Positions 23,704 through 35,075 of a stretch of 64,000 bases of DNA are shown here, one piece after another; the first letter of the stretch is position 1, and every line of letters starts with the position of its first letter. The stretch comes from Xiphophorus maculatus (taxonomy: Eukaryota; Chordata; Actinopteri; Cyprinodontiformes; Poeciliidae). The stretch lies in NCBI RefSeq assembly GCF_002775205.1, contig NC_036453.1, positions 30,853,213 to 30,917,212 on the forward strand, in the 5' to 3' direction. Under the pieces are notes generated by a model. That model searched no databases, was not told the origin of the DNA, and was given only the letters and a program-made list of their open reading frames with translations. A program made the position numbers and the translations under genes.

Positions 23704-26700
23704 AAACACAAGAAACACAGTCACTGTAACTAAAACACACACACAAAAACACGCACACTCACAAAGTGCATAGCACAGATAGGTCATATCCCACAATGCA
23801 CCTGACCATGCAGACTGGTGAGACTGGCCAGTCTTTGGAAACCCATCAGAGCTGAAACCAAGCTGCAGCTTCTGAATGCCATTCCCAGTGTGCCACTGCA
23901 GCCAATCAGCTCAGTCTGCGTTGCCATTCAGCCGCCATATTCACCATAGAGTTTCACCAGAGGTCAGTTAGCAGCAGGTTCTATTATTTGTAAGGGACTA
24001 GTTGATTGAGGCAGAAGTTTGCACAATAAATCTTCTCGTGAGGAAAAAGTTGCTGCTCTAACTGGAGTTGCGTAAATCCTTGTGAGATCCGGTCAAAACA
24101 CTCAAAAAGACTGAAGTTATTGACGTGCTCTTAGATAAATGTTTGGAAGGCAGAAGAGTCGACAGAGTAGAGAAAATTTAAAGGAGGGAAAAAATGAAAG
24201 TCGTGTGTTGGTATCAACTGGGGAATTTCCTATGCAGACAAGTCTGTGGAAGTTTGGATTTACTTTAAGCATTTTCCAGATTTAAAGAAGTAAAAAAGCT
24301 TTGAAAAATGTTTGATTTTACAGATTTTATTCCATGTTCTGTTTTCTGCAAGATAATTAAGAATTGAAGTTCATAAAAAACACTTACGTTGATTTTGATT
24401 ACATTTACAACTTGAATTGTTAATCAATTTGATTTTCATGGCCTTATGAAATAATCAAAATCAATTAAAAGTTATTTCCTTAAACTTCTGTTTTTCTAAA
24501 AGCAACTAGATAAAAAAAAAACTCTAAAAGAAATATAGGGGATTACAAAGAGCCAGAGATTTATAGGTTAAAATAACACGCATTAAAAAATAAAAACAAA
24601 AATCTAAATGTGCTTTTTTTGGCTACTAAGTATTTTTGGAACAATATTTTAATCCGAATCTATGTTTTTTTTTAAACTAGGTTTGGACAAGATTACATAT
24701 TTTGCAGAATATGTTTAAATGTCCAGAAAACCTTTGAAATTGGAGTCTGGAAAAGTTTCGGTTTTAAATAAGAAAGCCATGGCAACAGCCTGAGTGAACG
24801 CTTCGAGGTAGGAGTTATTTGTAGAGACTTGAGGCCGGTTTCCAATGTTTCATCTTTGTCGACCTTTGACCTGCTTATACGGATCTCAGTCCATTGTCTT
24901 TGAGAACGACATTTAAAAACTGTATTTAAAGTATTTTGTTTTTTTACCCAGAGCTCCTTATTTGTTTATATTCTCATGTTGTACTGTGAGAGAGCAGTTG
25001 TTGTAAAACAGGGTTTTACTCATTTGAAGTTGCTAATTTAAAGACAAGTTGGTGTGTCGCACTACAGAGACTGTAGTCATCACCTAAACTCAGAGATTTC
25101 CAAAAGGTTGACAACATTTCAAAGCAGCATCTTCCGGGACTTACTGAGGTTGTAAGGCCTAAAATGCAGAAAAAGTTTCATGTTTCCCTTTCACACTTCC
25201 TGTTATCTGTTGAAGTTGAGTCTGGTCAGTTTGCAAAACTTAAAAAGTTGGGTAAAAAAAACAACCAAAAGAGCAAAAATACAAAATAATGTTGTCTCTA
25301 ATGAGTCTGATAATTAGTCTCTGTTTTGCTTCTAACAGCTTTGGTTTACTTCAGAACTCCTCACTAATACCAAAAATGCACCTTTTCAGTGTGTTTTTGT
25401 TACGACTTCCATACCACATGGTGTTGTTAGCATGAACGTGTAGCCTTTAGCTGTCCTGCAGTCAATGATTGAATAAGGTTGGATTTCTAATGTTTGACCA
25501 GTCAAGTTTAACTCGTTTGTCTATGAATCTCTAGTTATTTAAGGAGTTTGGGTCAGACTGCTAGCATGCTAATTGTAGGAGTAGTTCGGGTCACAACTGC
25601 CCATGCCAGCTCTGGATTGTATTTGTTGTTGAGTGCCAGAGAGTTTCAGCCAGTTTAAGCCACACACCCAAGTAGTAGCAGCGATGATTGGCTCAGCTCC
25701 TGGGTTTCCACGGACCTCCGGCCACCCAGTCTCGCTCTGGCGCACGCTGTAGTTAGCCCACCGTCCCTCATGACGGGGATGGCGTTTCAGCAGTAGGTAA
25801 CCACAACTTGAATAAAAGCCGGTGATCGCTCTTCACCTGTTAGCAGTAACTCCACAATGTCCTGAACGATGCAGTAAAAGCCTGTCGGCCTGTTTGGCGG
25901 GGTGCAGTCATAGCGAGTCGCACTTTGGCCATGGCCAACTCAAAATGTTACATCTGATTTCACACAAACACACATACAGATGCATGTACAGAGAAAGTGT
26001 AAAGGTTGTAATCCTTGATGGGAAAACGGCACACATTCATTGATAAAGGAGATGTAAATGCTGATTTAAAGTTTTTAAAAAAGGCCTCAGAGATAAAACA
26101 AACGACCATCTTGTCTGTCGGTTGGTGACTGCTGAATGTTTTTGCGGATCCATGAGGGGTGATGCTGGGATCTCCGCTGCTGTGCCCCTGCAGAGCCCCT
26201 CCCCCGGTGTGACACCCCGCTCTCTCACCCTCCGATCTGACCACCGATCTCCCTGCGTCCTTCCACCTTCGCCTCCTTCTCTCCTGTGTCTCTCGAGGGC
26301 CCTAAACCCGGGGGCCGCTCGCTGATCTGCAGGGAAAATTCGTCCCTCAGAGGAAGAAACGACGGACCAGGATATGTGCTGGTGTTTATATAAATCTATA
26401 AAAGAGAGAATTTTAGAAAAGATCCAAGTCTTATTGTGAAACTACAGATGGAATGTACAGTCAACATGTGAATATTGTACAGCCTGAAAATCTAGATGAC
26501 AAATCGAAGCGAGATGAACCTGCGATGAGGGCACAATGCTGTGGCATTAGAGTTGCTGTAGTTTAAAAAAAAAAAAGGTGTTTGCTGAGTTTTCACCTGC
26601 CCCATTTGCAGCTGTTACACTTTTTGTTTTTTGGCTGTGAACGAAAACACAGCTTTAGGTCAAATTGCCTTGTTGAAGCGGCAACAATTTGTTCAAAAGT

Positions 26701-27480
26701 GTATGAGGAGGATTTTTTGCACATAATTAAAATATTTTTCTCCTTTAGCTCAGACTGTACACTGATAGCGTTAGACTCTAAAACCATTGAAATGCCACAA
26801 AACTTAATGCACTCTACACCCTGAGGTAGTTTCCAAAGTCATGCACAAGGCTCTGAAGTCCATTTAGTTTTTGGAAACTTTAGGTCATGTGGGATCCTCT
26901 GACATTACTCAGGCTTTAATCTTTGAGACTTACATTTACACTTCCATCTAGAAATAAGCAACAAAAATTAGGCCCCCATTCTGTCAAAACATGCTAGTTT
27001 CTCAGTTTAGAAACTAAATGAGTGCTTTTCTTTATTCCCCTTCTCTTCATCTCTTTTGTGTTTTATTTTCCTTAAACTGTCTGCAGAGAGCCAAACAACC
27101 TGCAGAGGTTTAGATGTATTTACTATAGATTTTTTTTTGTTTGTTTGTTGTTTTTTTTGCAAGGCAGTGGGTGCAGAGTCTAGCTTTAGACGTTGGTCAC
27201 TCCGAACTGGATCAGTTGCACTGATTGCACAAGTAGCTGACCAGTTTTTTGAGTCTACTGTGACACCCCGACCCCCTTCCTCCTCCCGAAGCGGGGCCGG
27301 GGGGCAGCTGCTGTTCTCGGAGAGTCGGTGGAAGGCCGGGTCACTTCTCTGTACAGTCTGTACATCAGTATTCCTTTTATTCTTCCTGTCATATTTGGTG
27401 AATCGTGCTGTTTTATTCTCCCTTGTCCACAGATCTGTATTAAAGTGTATAGTTTGTGCAAAAAAAAAATTACAAATAAA
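23704..27480 (+). other. taok1: taok1 3' UTR (probable extent)
   Basis: No independent gene was recognised between the taok1 stop and the abhd15 stop. AATAAA signals on the + strand lie at 24025-24030, 25811-25816, 27475-27480 and 27653-27658. TAOK1 transcripts in other vertebrates have very long 3' UTRs, so use of a distal signal near 27.5-27.7 kb is likely. Open frames in this stretch (for example about 27007-27529 on both strands) have no homology that I recognise. Confidence 0.45.
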
Positions 27481-28010
27481 AAAAGCTGAATGTTGCATAG
27501 CAGAAGAGAATAGATATTCATTCAGATGAAAAATAAGTGATTTAAAATGTATAAAAGTAATTCAGATGCAAAGTTTAGGGGATAAATGTAATATTTTGTT
27601 TGTAATTACTATTTTTTGTTGGAAGAGGGCTACTGGATAAAGAATCATCTGTAATAAAGTAATTTTAATATTTCTCTGTTGCATAGTGTGTATGTTGGCA
27701 TCATTTTACAAAAACATCAGTTTAAATGGCAGAATTTGTATATTATGACATGCTTATATTTATTTCTCTCACTATAGTTTTTAATAATTTGGCATAAAAA
27801 TTATATTTCTTGATCGGATTGAAACTCGAGTAAGAGGACAAAATTTGGTGTCAAACATTTTAGCACTTTCTTTCACTGCCAGTGACTTCACGTGTTTTTC
27901 ACCTGGGTATGTACAATTTTATTTCATGAAAATTTTCAGTCTCATAAACTGATAATAAATGTAAAGTTGTATTTAAACATTAATCCATGGGGGGTAATTA
28001 ATACTGACTT

Positions 28011-28301
28011 CACTGCAAAAACAAAATTTCCCCATGTTTTTATGCTCTAGTTTCTAGTGCAAATATGTTAGTACATTTGAAATCATACAAAATTAATGTA
28101 CAAGTATATTTTCTGAAGGTAGCAAAGTTTGTTTTGAGTCAATAATTCCTTAATATTGATAAAGTATTTCCCTTGAAAAGTATTTCACGTACAATAAGAC
28201 ATGTTATCTGCTAGTGTAACTAATGCCTTTAGTTACTTTTAAGCTACTTTTGTTTTATTTAAACTGTACTGAAATACTTGAGATTTGGTGCTTTTGCAGT
28301 G
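28011..28301. mobile_element. palindromic MITE, copy 2, with 10-bp terminal inverted repeats
   Basis: Terminal repeats CACTGCAAAA (28011-28020) and TTTTGCAGTG (28292-28301) are exact inverses. The interior shares AGTCAATAATTCCTTAATAT with the element at 22769-23165, so both belong to one family. No coding capacity. A clear target-site duplication was not found. It lies in the spacer between the convergent genes taok1 and abhd15. Confidence 0.7.
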
Positions 28302-28553
28302 TGATATAAATACAGTGAAGCCATATTGTGACATGTAGTTTGTCTTTCAGAAACACTTTGACAGACTAAATCCTGCAGGCATCACCACCGTGAAATTGCG
28401 AAGCGTTGAGATGCCGTTCTGAAACAAAAAATCTCCAGACCTGAGAAGCACCACTGAGCAGTTTGTCCCTTCAGGTTCTAAATATTGGTCTTCAACACAG
28501 GAGGTGGAGAAACTCAACAAACATGACCCTGGACTGACCTTTTTGGATAAGAA

Positions 28554-28559
28554 TTTATT
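28554..28559 (-). terminator. abhd15: candidate abhd15 polyadenylation signal
   Basis: TTTATT on the + strand reads AATAAA on the - strand, about 45 bases past the abhd15 stop codon. It is the nearest canonical signal for that gene. Use of a more distal site cannot be excluded. Confidence 0.45.
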
Positions 28560-28603
28560 TTTCTAGTTTTGAAAACCTAACGAATAAAATATCTGAAAAT
28601 GTC

Positions 28604-31600
28604 TTATCGAGTGAAAGACCTCTTCCAGGTGAAGCTCTCTCCATCCACATCGTCCACACTGCTCTGCCCTGCTGGCTGGGCTCTGGATCTCTTCATCATG
28701 GCGCCTCTCCTCCGACGAGGCATCGCTGCAGCGTTCATCTTGCTCTTCTGTCCTTTGACGCTGTTTACTTCCTGTTGGCCTCTCCAGCTATTCCAATCCC
28801 TTTCTGCCTCTTTCAGGAAGTCAGACGCCACTCTTAGGAACTCCAGCACTGCGATATGACTCCAGATACCTTCATCCTCATCCTCACTTCTTGTCCTCCC
28901 TTCACCTGTCTGCCGGTCGGCGTCCAGGGCAAACCCGCAGTGCCCTCCTCTGTCTGTTAGCGCCAGCAGGAAGTAAGGGTTGCTCTGGAAAAGGGAAACG
29001 GGGAGCATGGAGGCTGGAGGGAGGAGAGGATCATCAGAGCTGCAGATGCAGAGCACTGGGACCGCCACCTCATCTGCATCTCTCAGAGGTTCATTCCTCC
29101 CCCAGTAGCTCTCCCAGTCCGCTGCTGGGTAAGCTCTGTCACCCAGAGCCCAGGCCGCTGCTGATGTTAGGCCCCTGAGGGAGGGAGATGCAGGGTTTCT
29201 CTCTGTGGATGGAGAAGCTTTCTCAGTGGGAGAGCAGAAAAGAGCTTCTTCAAAATCTCTGAGGCTGGAGGATCGGAGGGCACGATCCACATCCAGGATT
29301 CCTCGGAGCGAACTGACATATCTATTGAGAGCATGGAAGAAAAGCAAAGATTTTAGCAAATATAGCAAAACTAAAATCTGGAGTTTGTGCAGAGTTGGGT
29401 GACGTTTTTTAAAAAACTGTAGTTTTAGGATTATTTTGCTATGCTGTGCTTTCTACTGTTACTGGTAATTTTATTGTGATGTATTGCTACTCTTACTTCA
29501 GTCAAATTTCTGGATATTGTTCTGAGTTCACTGAATGAAGAACAACCTTGTTTTAACCAAAAACAGACACACACCTGTAGGTTTTTTTTTTTTTTTTTTA
29601 AAGTTCTATAATTTTTATATTGAAAATAACTGATTTGTAACGATGCTCCTTTTGCCTGATTTTGCTGCAAATTGTTTTAATATAGATTTTTAAAATGCAA
29701 TTTTAAAGATTTAAATATTAAATTACTGATGTTTTGATCAGTTACTTGAGTAGACTTTTTACCAAACACTTGTTTACTCTTACTTGAGAACAATTTTTGG
29801 CTACACTAGCCGCCTCTGGATTTGTGTATAAAATTCTCACCTGCTCAGCTGCATTTTTCTGTGAAATAGCACCCCCCAGCGGTAAATAGGCGGCATGGCG
29901 CTTTCAAACCACAGTTGCCCCAGCAACACAGGTGAGATGGCTGCAGCTGCTGTTAGGCAGGTGCTTGAACCTCGCTCGCCCAAATAGGACAGCAGGACGG
30001 CGGAGCCCGATCCTTCACTCACCGCAACCAACACGGAGGACGGGTGCCGACTGCGGACATACACAACCGCCTGAAAACACACGGAATTGCTACCGTAAGC
30101 TGTAAAAATATGATGGAAAAATATGTCTCAAAATATAACTCATGACAAAATATATGAAAGTGGACTCTGCACATTTAAAAACTCAACCACAAAGGTAACT
30201 TTTGTAATAAAACCAAAAAAAAAAAAAAAAGTTAAACCTGAACAAGCAGTAAATTAACCTCTAATTTACTGGTAACCACACTGAACATTAATTCATTAGA
30301 ATGCAGACTGATTAAATCTTTATTGTTTTCTCTAACTTATCCTGTTTGGCTGCAGAGAAACAGTTTATTTTCATTGTGAGCATCGTCTCCAACACACCTG
30401 ATTCAGATAATTGACTCATTATCAGGCCTCTGCAGAACTTGTTGGCATGTAGAGGAGGTATTTCATTTGTGAATGTTGGAGCTATTTATTCTTTATTTCT
30501 TTATCCATTTAAATTTAGTTAGTTTATTCTTAAATTTCTAGTTTTTGTATTATTTACAGAGTTTATTTGCAGGTTAATAATTGTTGATTCTATTTATCTT
30601 TTGTTTTATTATTTGTTCTTATTTATTTGTTTTCTAAGACAGGAAGTAAGGTGGATCAGTCCACTTTCTATAAGTGTAGGGGCCTGGTAAAGGACCAGCA
30701 GGCATTTGGGTTTGGGGCCTATGGTTTTTACCAGAGCAACAAAAGTAGACAGGAGAACAAAGGAAAGTTTGAAGGTTGTAAATTTTTGCTGAAAAGGAAA
30801 ATAAAAGCAACCAAAATAATCAACAAGTTTGGACATTAAACTTCTTTTGCCTGCGTAAAGAATCTTGACCCCAGTGCCTCATAGTGGCTGATGGAACTTT
30901 TATTGGATGTTTGGTTTGACAAACAATCACCGCTACAGTGTTGGAACAAGTTGTTTTCATCTAACTGTTTTCAAAGACTGCAGTTGGAGACAACTGAACT
31001 AGATATTGACTTTGTAACAGAGAAGATATTAGTGCGTCTAATAATGTAGTAAATGAAGAAGTAGATTTCTCAAACATTTTGCCCTCCCCACGCATTATAA
31101 AAAATTTAAAAATAAGAGAGAAATATGATTCTGATGTAAACAGAAACTGCAAGTAGACTGAATTGATGTAGGCTGAATCAGCTGATCCTCTTTTAAAGCA
31201 GTTTCCCAAACTTTTCCATGCCACCTGAAGAGGATTAACCTCTGACCCCGTTTCTAAACCCATAGATACAAAATATGTAAGAAACATAAATTTTTATAAT
31301 GTTTTTATTCACTATTTAATAATTATTACATTCAATTAGCACAAATTCTGCCTCATATCTTCTGATTTTTGTTGGCCTTCAGTTCTGTGGCGAAAGATTT
31401 TATCAAATAATACACTTTCTCATTACAATTCCCTCTTTTGATAAATGATGTGATATATTAATCACATAAAATTTTATTTTACTACCACAGTTCTTGTGTT
31501 TTTTTGTTTTTTTTTTCCAGATGTGTCCTCCATAGCTTTAGGTTGCTTTGGTCTTGTCAGAAACTTTTCCACTTCCTGTTTGCGATGCTAGTTTTGAGGA

Positions 31601-32515
31601 GCAAAGTAGCTTTATGAATTTAACAGGCAGCCAATCAGAAAATAAATTAATTCAACTCATGTTTTATTTTAAAAATGATTGAAAAACAAATGATGAAAAA
31701 TGTAAGATGGAAATATTTATGAGACAGAAATTTGTTTTCTGTTATGCATTTTTTTTTCTCATCTTCCCTTTAACTTGCTGAAGCCCCGTACAGCGCCCCC
31801 TGGCGGCCCCACTTTGAAAAACCAGCGGTTTAAAGCGTACCTGCTCCAGATCCGCCGGGTCTCCAAACTCACAGATTCTTGCTGTGGTGAGGGGCGACCC
31901 GGCTGTGCCCCGATGGTGAAACACGACCACAGAGAAGCCCTGCCGCGCGGCCTGCTGGCAGAGCCGCTGCAGGTGGGGGGTCGTCCCTCCCCAGGACTGA
32001 GGGATGAGGAGGAGAACGGGGGGTGTCGAGGTGAAACACCCGATGGCCTTCCTCCCTGACTGCTGCTCCTTCTTCACCTCCCACCTCCTTTTCGCTGTCA
32101 CCCAGTCCAGCGCCACGACCCCCCCGTCCTTCAGCAGGAGGTGCTCTCTGGTGAACTGGATGCTGTCTGCATGTTCTCCACACATTTGGCTGGAGACCGT
32201 CTTCAGGTGGGGGTCTCCCCAGGGCCAGTCGGCCAGTTTTGCCTTTGTGAGCGAGCCGCAGTGCTGCAGCAGATACCTGGCCAGTGCTGAGGGTTTGCAG
32301 ATGAGCCTGGGTCCAAATGAGGTCTGACCTGATAACGTCTCTGGTGGCTTCAGCTCCAGGATCAGACAGATTGTGACCCACAGCTTCCAGCCTGCAGCCC
32401 TGACAGCCGCATTTACCCAACTGCAAAACCCCGGCCAGCAGAGACCCAAACTCAGCAGGAAAAACAAGGAGCAAGGGAGCAAACATAATAAACAATCCAA
32501 CACGTATGACTCCAT
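28604..32515 (-). CDS. abhd15: alpha/beta-hydrolase domain-containing protein 15 (3 exons, 540 aa)
   Basis: Membrane-linked alpha/beta-hydrolase-fold protein; in mammals it is adipocyte-enriched and binds PDE3B in insulin control of lipolysis. Exons on the - strand: 32515-31841, 30070-29841, 29321-28604, all GT-AG and in phase. The start is ATG at 32515. An upstream in-frame GTG at 32542 is not a credible eukaryotic start. Seen: an N-terminal hydrophobic segment (about residues 5-30), CKPSALARYLL, PHLKTV, GGVVALDW and FHHRGTAGSPL. The elbow is VSEGSGSAVLLSYLGE (S246), the acid region is CICSSDDP (D398/D399), the histidine is RGGHCGF (H429) and the end is FTWKRSFTR. Human ABHD15 is 468 aa; the extra length lies partly in a Ser/Pro-rich insert near 330-365 and an Arg-rich tail. 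The elbow is not a clean GxSxG. Placement next to taok1, convergent, is as in mammals. Confidence 0.93.
30071..31840 (-). other. abhd15: abhd15 intron 1
   Basis: A 1.77-kb intron between the exon ending DPADLEQ and the exon starting AVVYVRS. It holds a segment near 30385-30460 (CTCCAACACACCTGATTCAG and following) that resembles a common teleost dispersed repeat. A + strand open stretch at 30627-30839 has no recognisable domain. No other gene is seen. Confidence 0.6.
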
Positions 32516-33380
32516 AGGTGAATAAAAAACAAGAGTTGTCACTGGGATATTTCACAGATGACTGATGCTCAGCTTTTCTGTCTTTCTTCAGCTTTGGAAA
32601 AGGAAACTAAAAAGAAGTAAAGCAATGAAAAATGTTCCCAGTGACTGAAAAATAGAGAACTAGAGGAAATGCTCCTCCTCCGCTCCCCTTTCACCTCTCT
32701 TCATAAATCATTTACTACAAGGTCAGTCAGAAAAGGCAAACAGACAACATCAACAGGTCTCATTAATGTGAGAATCATATTTATTTGTATTCTTCACCCA
32801 GTTTGTTGGCAAATGTTTGATCACTTTATCATTCCCCCTTAGATGAAACTCACTTTAATGGCTTAGAACAGCAAAAATGAGCAAAAATAAGTCTTATAAA
32901 GCATATTTTTACAAAATTCTGTCAATTTCCTAAAAAAATAAAGGTGGGATCACATCTCTGACTCTGTGTCAATATGACTGGTACATTGCAGCTTTTCTCT
33001 GTGCTTCCTTAAAAAGCTGCTGAAGCTGAGTCAGGTTGCTGAATAAAATTAAAGTATTTAGTTCTAGAATAAAGTAGAAAAAAAATCTTTGGCCAAGAGG
33101 AAGAGCATCTTATCTCACCTCTGTAAATGTTGGCTCCTTTGGTGAGGTTTTGTAGCTTGGAAATCTAGAAATATTTTGGCATAAAGTCATAGGGAAATTC
33201 TCTGCATAAATAAAAAGAAATCATTATAACCAGATTTTCTAACTACATAAGACAGATTCTTGACCCCCTTTCCAAAAGAAAACATGTTGGGTTATTTTGT
33301 CTTTCCTTTAGCTTATCTAAAATGTTTTTAAAAGTAACACTTTATTTGACGAGGTGTGCATAAGGCTGACATGACACTGT
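32516..33380. other. abhd15 upstream region, no other gene
   Basis: Presumed abhd15 5' UTR and promoter on the - strand. A pyrimidine-rich block near 32670-32700 and an ATTTATGA motif (complement of about 32703-32710) are compatible with a core promoter, but nothing decisive is seen. The remainder is AT-rich and without coding content. Confidence 0.4.
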
Positions 33381-33712
33381 CATAAACATGACATATCACC
33401 TGTTGTGAACGTGAAGGAGTCTTTATGAATGTCTACGACTGTTGTCATGAAATGTCATTTGGTAAATGACACATTTAATGCAAAGTTGCTCTAAAAGTTG
33501 TGTTGAAAGTCAATTAAAAGTGCCAACTTTGCATTAAATTTCATTATTTACAAAATCCTGCAAGGTTGGCACTTTTAATGGAATTTAAATGCAACTTTTA
33601 AAGCGATTTTGCATTAAATGTGTCATTATTTACCAAATGACACTTCATGAGAACAGTCAGACATTCACAAAGACTCCTTCATGTTCACAACAGGTGTTCT
33701 GTCATGTTTATG
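33381..33712. mobile_element. long palindromic MITE (about 330 bp)
   Basis: The two halves are near-perfect inverse copies. CATAAACATGACAT at 33381 returns as GTCATGTTTATG ending 33712. Further inside, TGTCATTTGGTAAATGACAC, CATTTAATGCAAAGTTG and AAAAGTGCCAAC all recur in reverse order. No coding capacity. The family is a typical non-autonomous DNA transposon of teleosts. It ends about 100 bases left of the point where the vwa7-like duplication unit begins (33813). Confidence 0.8.
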
Positions 33713-34439
33713 TAGTTTTACAGCAGAAAAATGTGGATCTGCATAACTCAGGTTCATTCTTGGGTGCTGTTTCCAGATGCATGAGGGCACACCTTGTACT
33801 GTTCAATAATATCTCACCTCACTTGGTAGGTATTGTTTTATTAGTTCTTGACTGTCAGGAAATGTTTGGACAACATTTCTTGATTATCAAGTAGTGTCAC
33901 TCTACCATAAAGGTATTATCAAGGTCTAGTCATCTTGCAGCTCCTTAAACCCCCAGCCAATAGATGATGGGAAATACACACAACTGTACACACACCAGTG
34001 GACATCTGTTCAAGGAGAAACAAAACACACCAACACATGCAAGATTTGACAGAAGAAGAATGATTTCAAACACCTGTTCCTTCAAAAGCAACTATTCTAC
34101 TGTCTTTAGTGAAATTATGTTAGCAGGTCATATGATGGCACACTGATGGAAGGTTTCTGTGATTAACTTTAACTTTATCATTAAATGCATTTGATATTGT
34201 GAAATTGATGACAGGATTTATATCAATGTACTTGTGACCATAAAAACTGAAGATATTTGTTAATTAATTTCGGATTAAATTATGAAAAACGACGTTTGAT
34301 TATTCAACACATAAAGACGAACATCGTTTAAGTTTTAGTTTCAGTTCTTTTGTTTGAAATGCTTGAGTGGTTTGAACACTTGAAAATTGACTCAGTTTGA
34401 CTGGAAGGCTCCACCTTCATAAACAATCAGGTGACGCCC

Positions 34440-34527
34440 TATCTTTCAAAAACAAAGGATAAAAGAAAGAAATGAAAAATATTCAGCACCAAACGAACAT
34501 TACCACCTGGAGAGCTCAGGAAATCAG
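34440..34527 (+). promoter_or_regulatory. candidate promoter and non-coding exon, vwa7-like copy A
   Basis: GGATAAAAGAAAG near 34458 is a TATA-like element. A short leader follows, ending AGGAAATCAG at 34527 with a GTATAG donor. A matching acceptor at 35012-35013 (TCTTGCAG) leads to the exon with the start codon at 35076. The corresponding place in copy B (about 55564-55651) is the same apart from a GTACAG donor. Inferred from layout only. Confidence 0.4.
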
Positions 34528-35075
34528 GTATAGAAAATATTTACATGTAATTTTTAATCAATTGTGAACAGTTTTTCAATCACATTTATAATATGAAATA
34601 ATTTCTAAATGTGCATCATAAAGACAGTTATTAGCTTAATACATACGTTTTGAATTTAATTACAAATATGTGAGTAGAGTAGTTGTTTAAAAATCTTTCA
34701 GCAGTTTTTTGTTGTGTCATTATTAGTTTTGGGGATGTTTTTTGAGATAAATATAGTCATTGATAATGAAAACTAATTACTGTGATCAAAAGAGATGCTT
34801 ATAGGATAAGTACGTTTAATATTACTTTGGTATTTAATTTTACTTTTAGAAAAATGATTCACCGGAAGCATAATTTTAAAATGGGATTAAATTTTGTAAC
34901 TGTGTCTGATCCAGCATAGTTTGTTAAATGCTGTTATATTTTTGGCTTGTATTTCTGAAATTAATGCTTCTAAAATGTAAGGAATTTCTTAAAACTCATT
35001 TTATGTCTTGCAGGTTTTGAAGGATTTTGTAGTTCTGCATAAGCTTTGGAAGAGATTTTATCCGTGAGATCAGGG

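Noticed and set aside
27007-27529. Open frames of about 160 codons on both strands in the taok1 3' region
   Set aside because: No recognisable domain, no splice context, low-complexity Phe/Cys or Lys-rich peptides typical of 3' UTR sequence.
28599-28859. + strand open frame over abhd15 exon 3
   Set aside because: Antisense shadow of a conserved coding exon on the - strand.
31869-32555. 228-codon - strand frame overlapping abhd15 exon 1
   Set aside because: Different frame, no homology, starts at a non-ATG codon; the other frame matches ABHD15 along its whole length.
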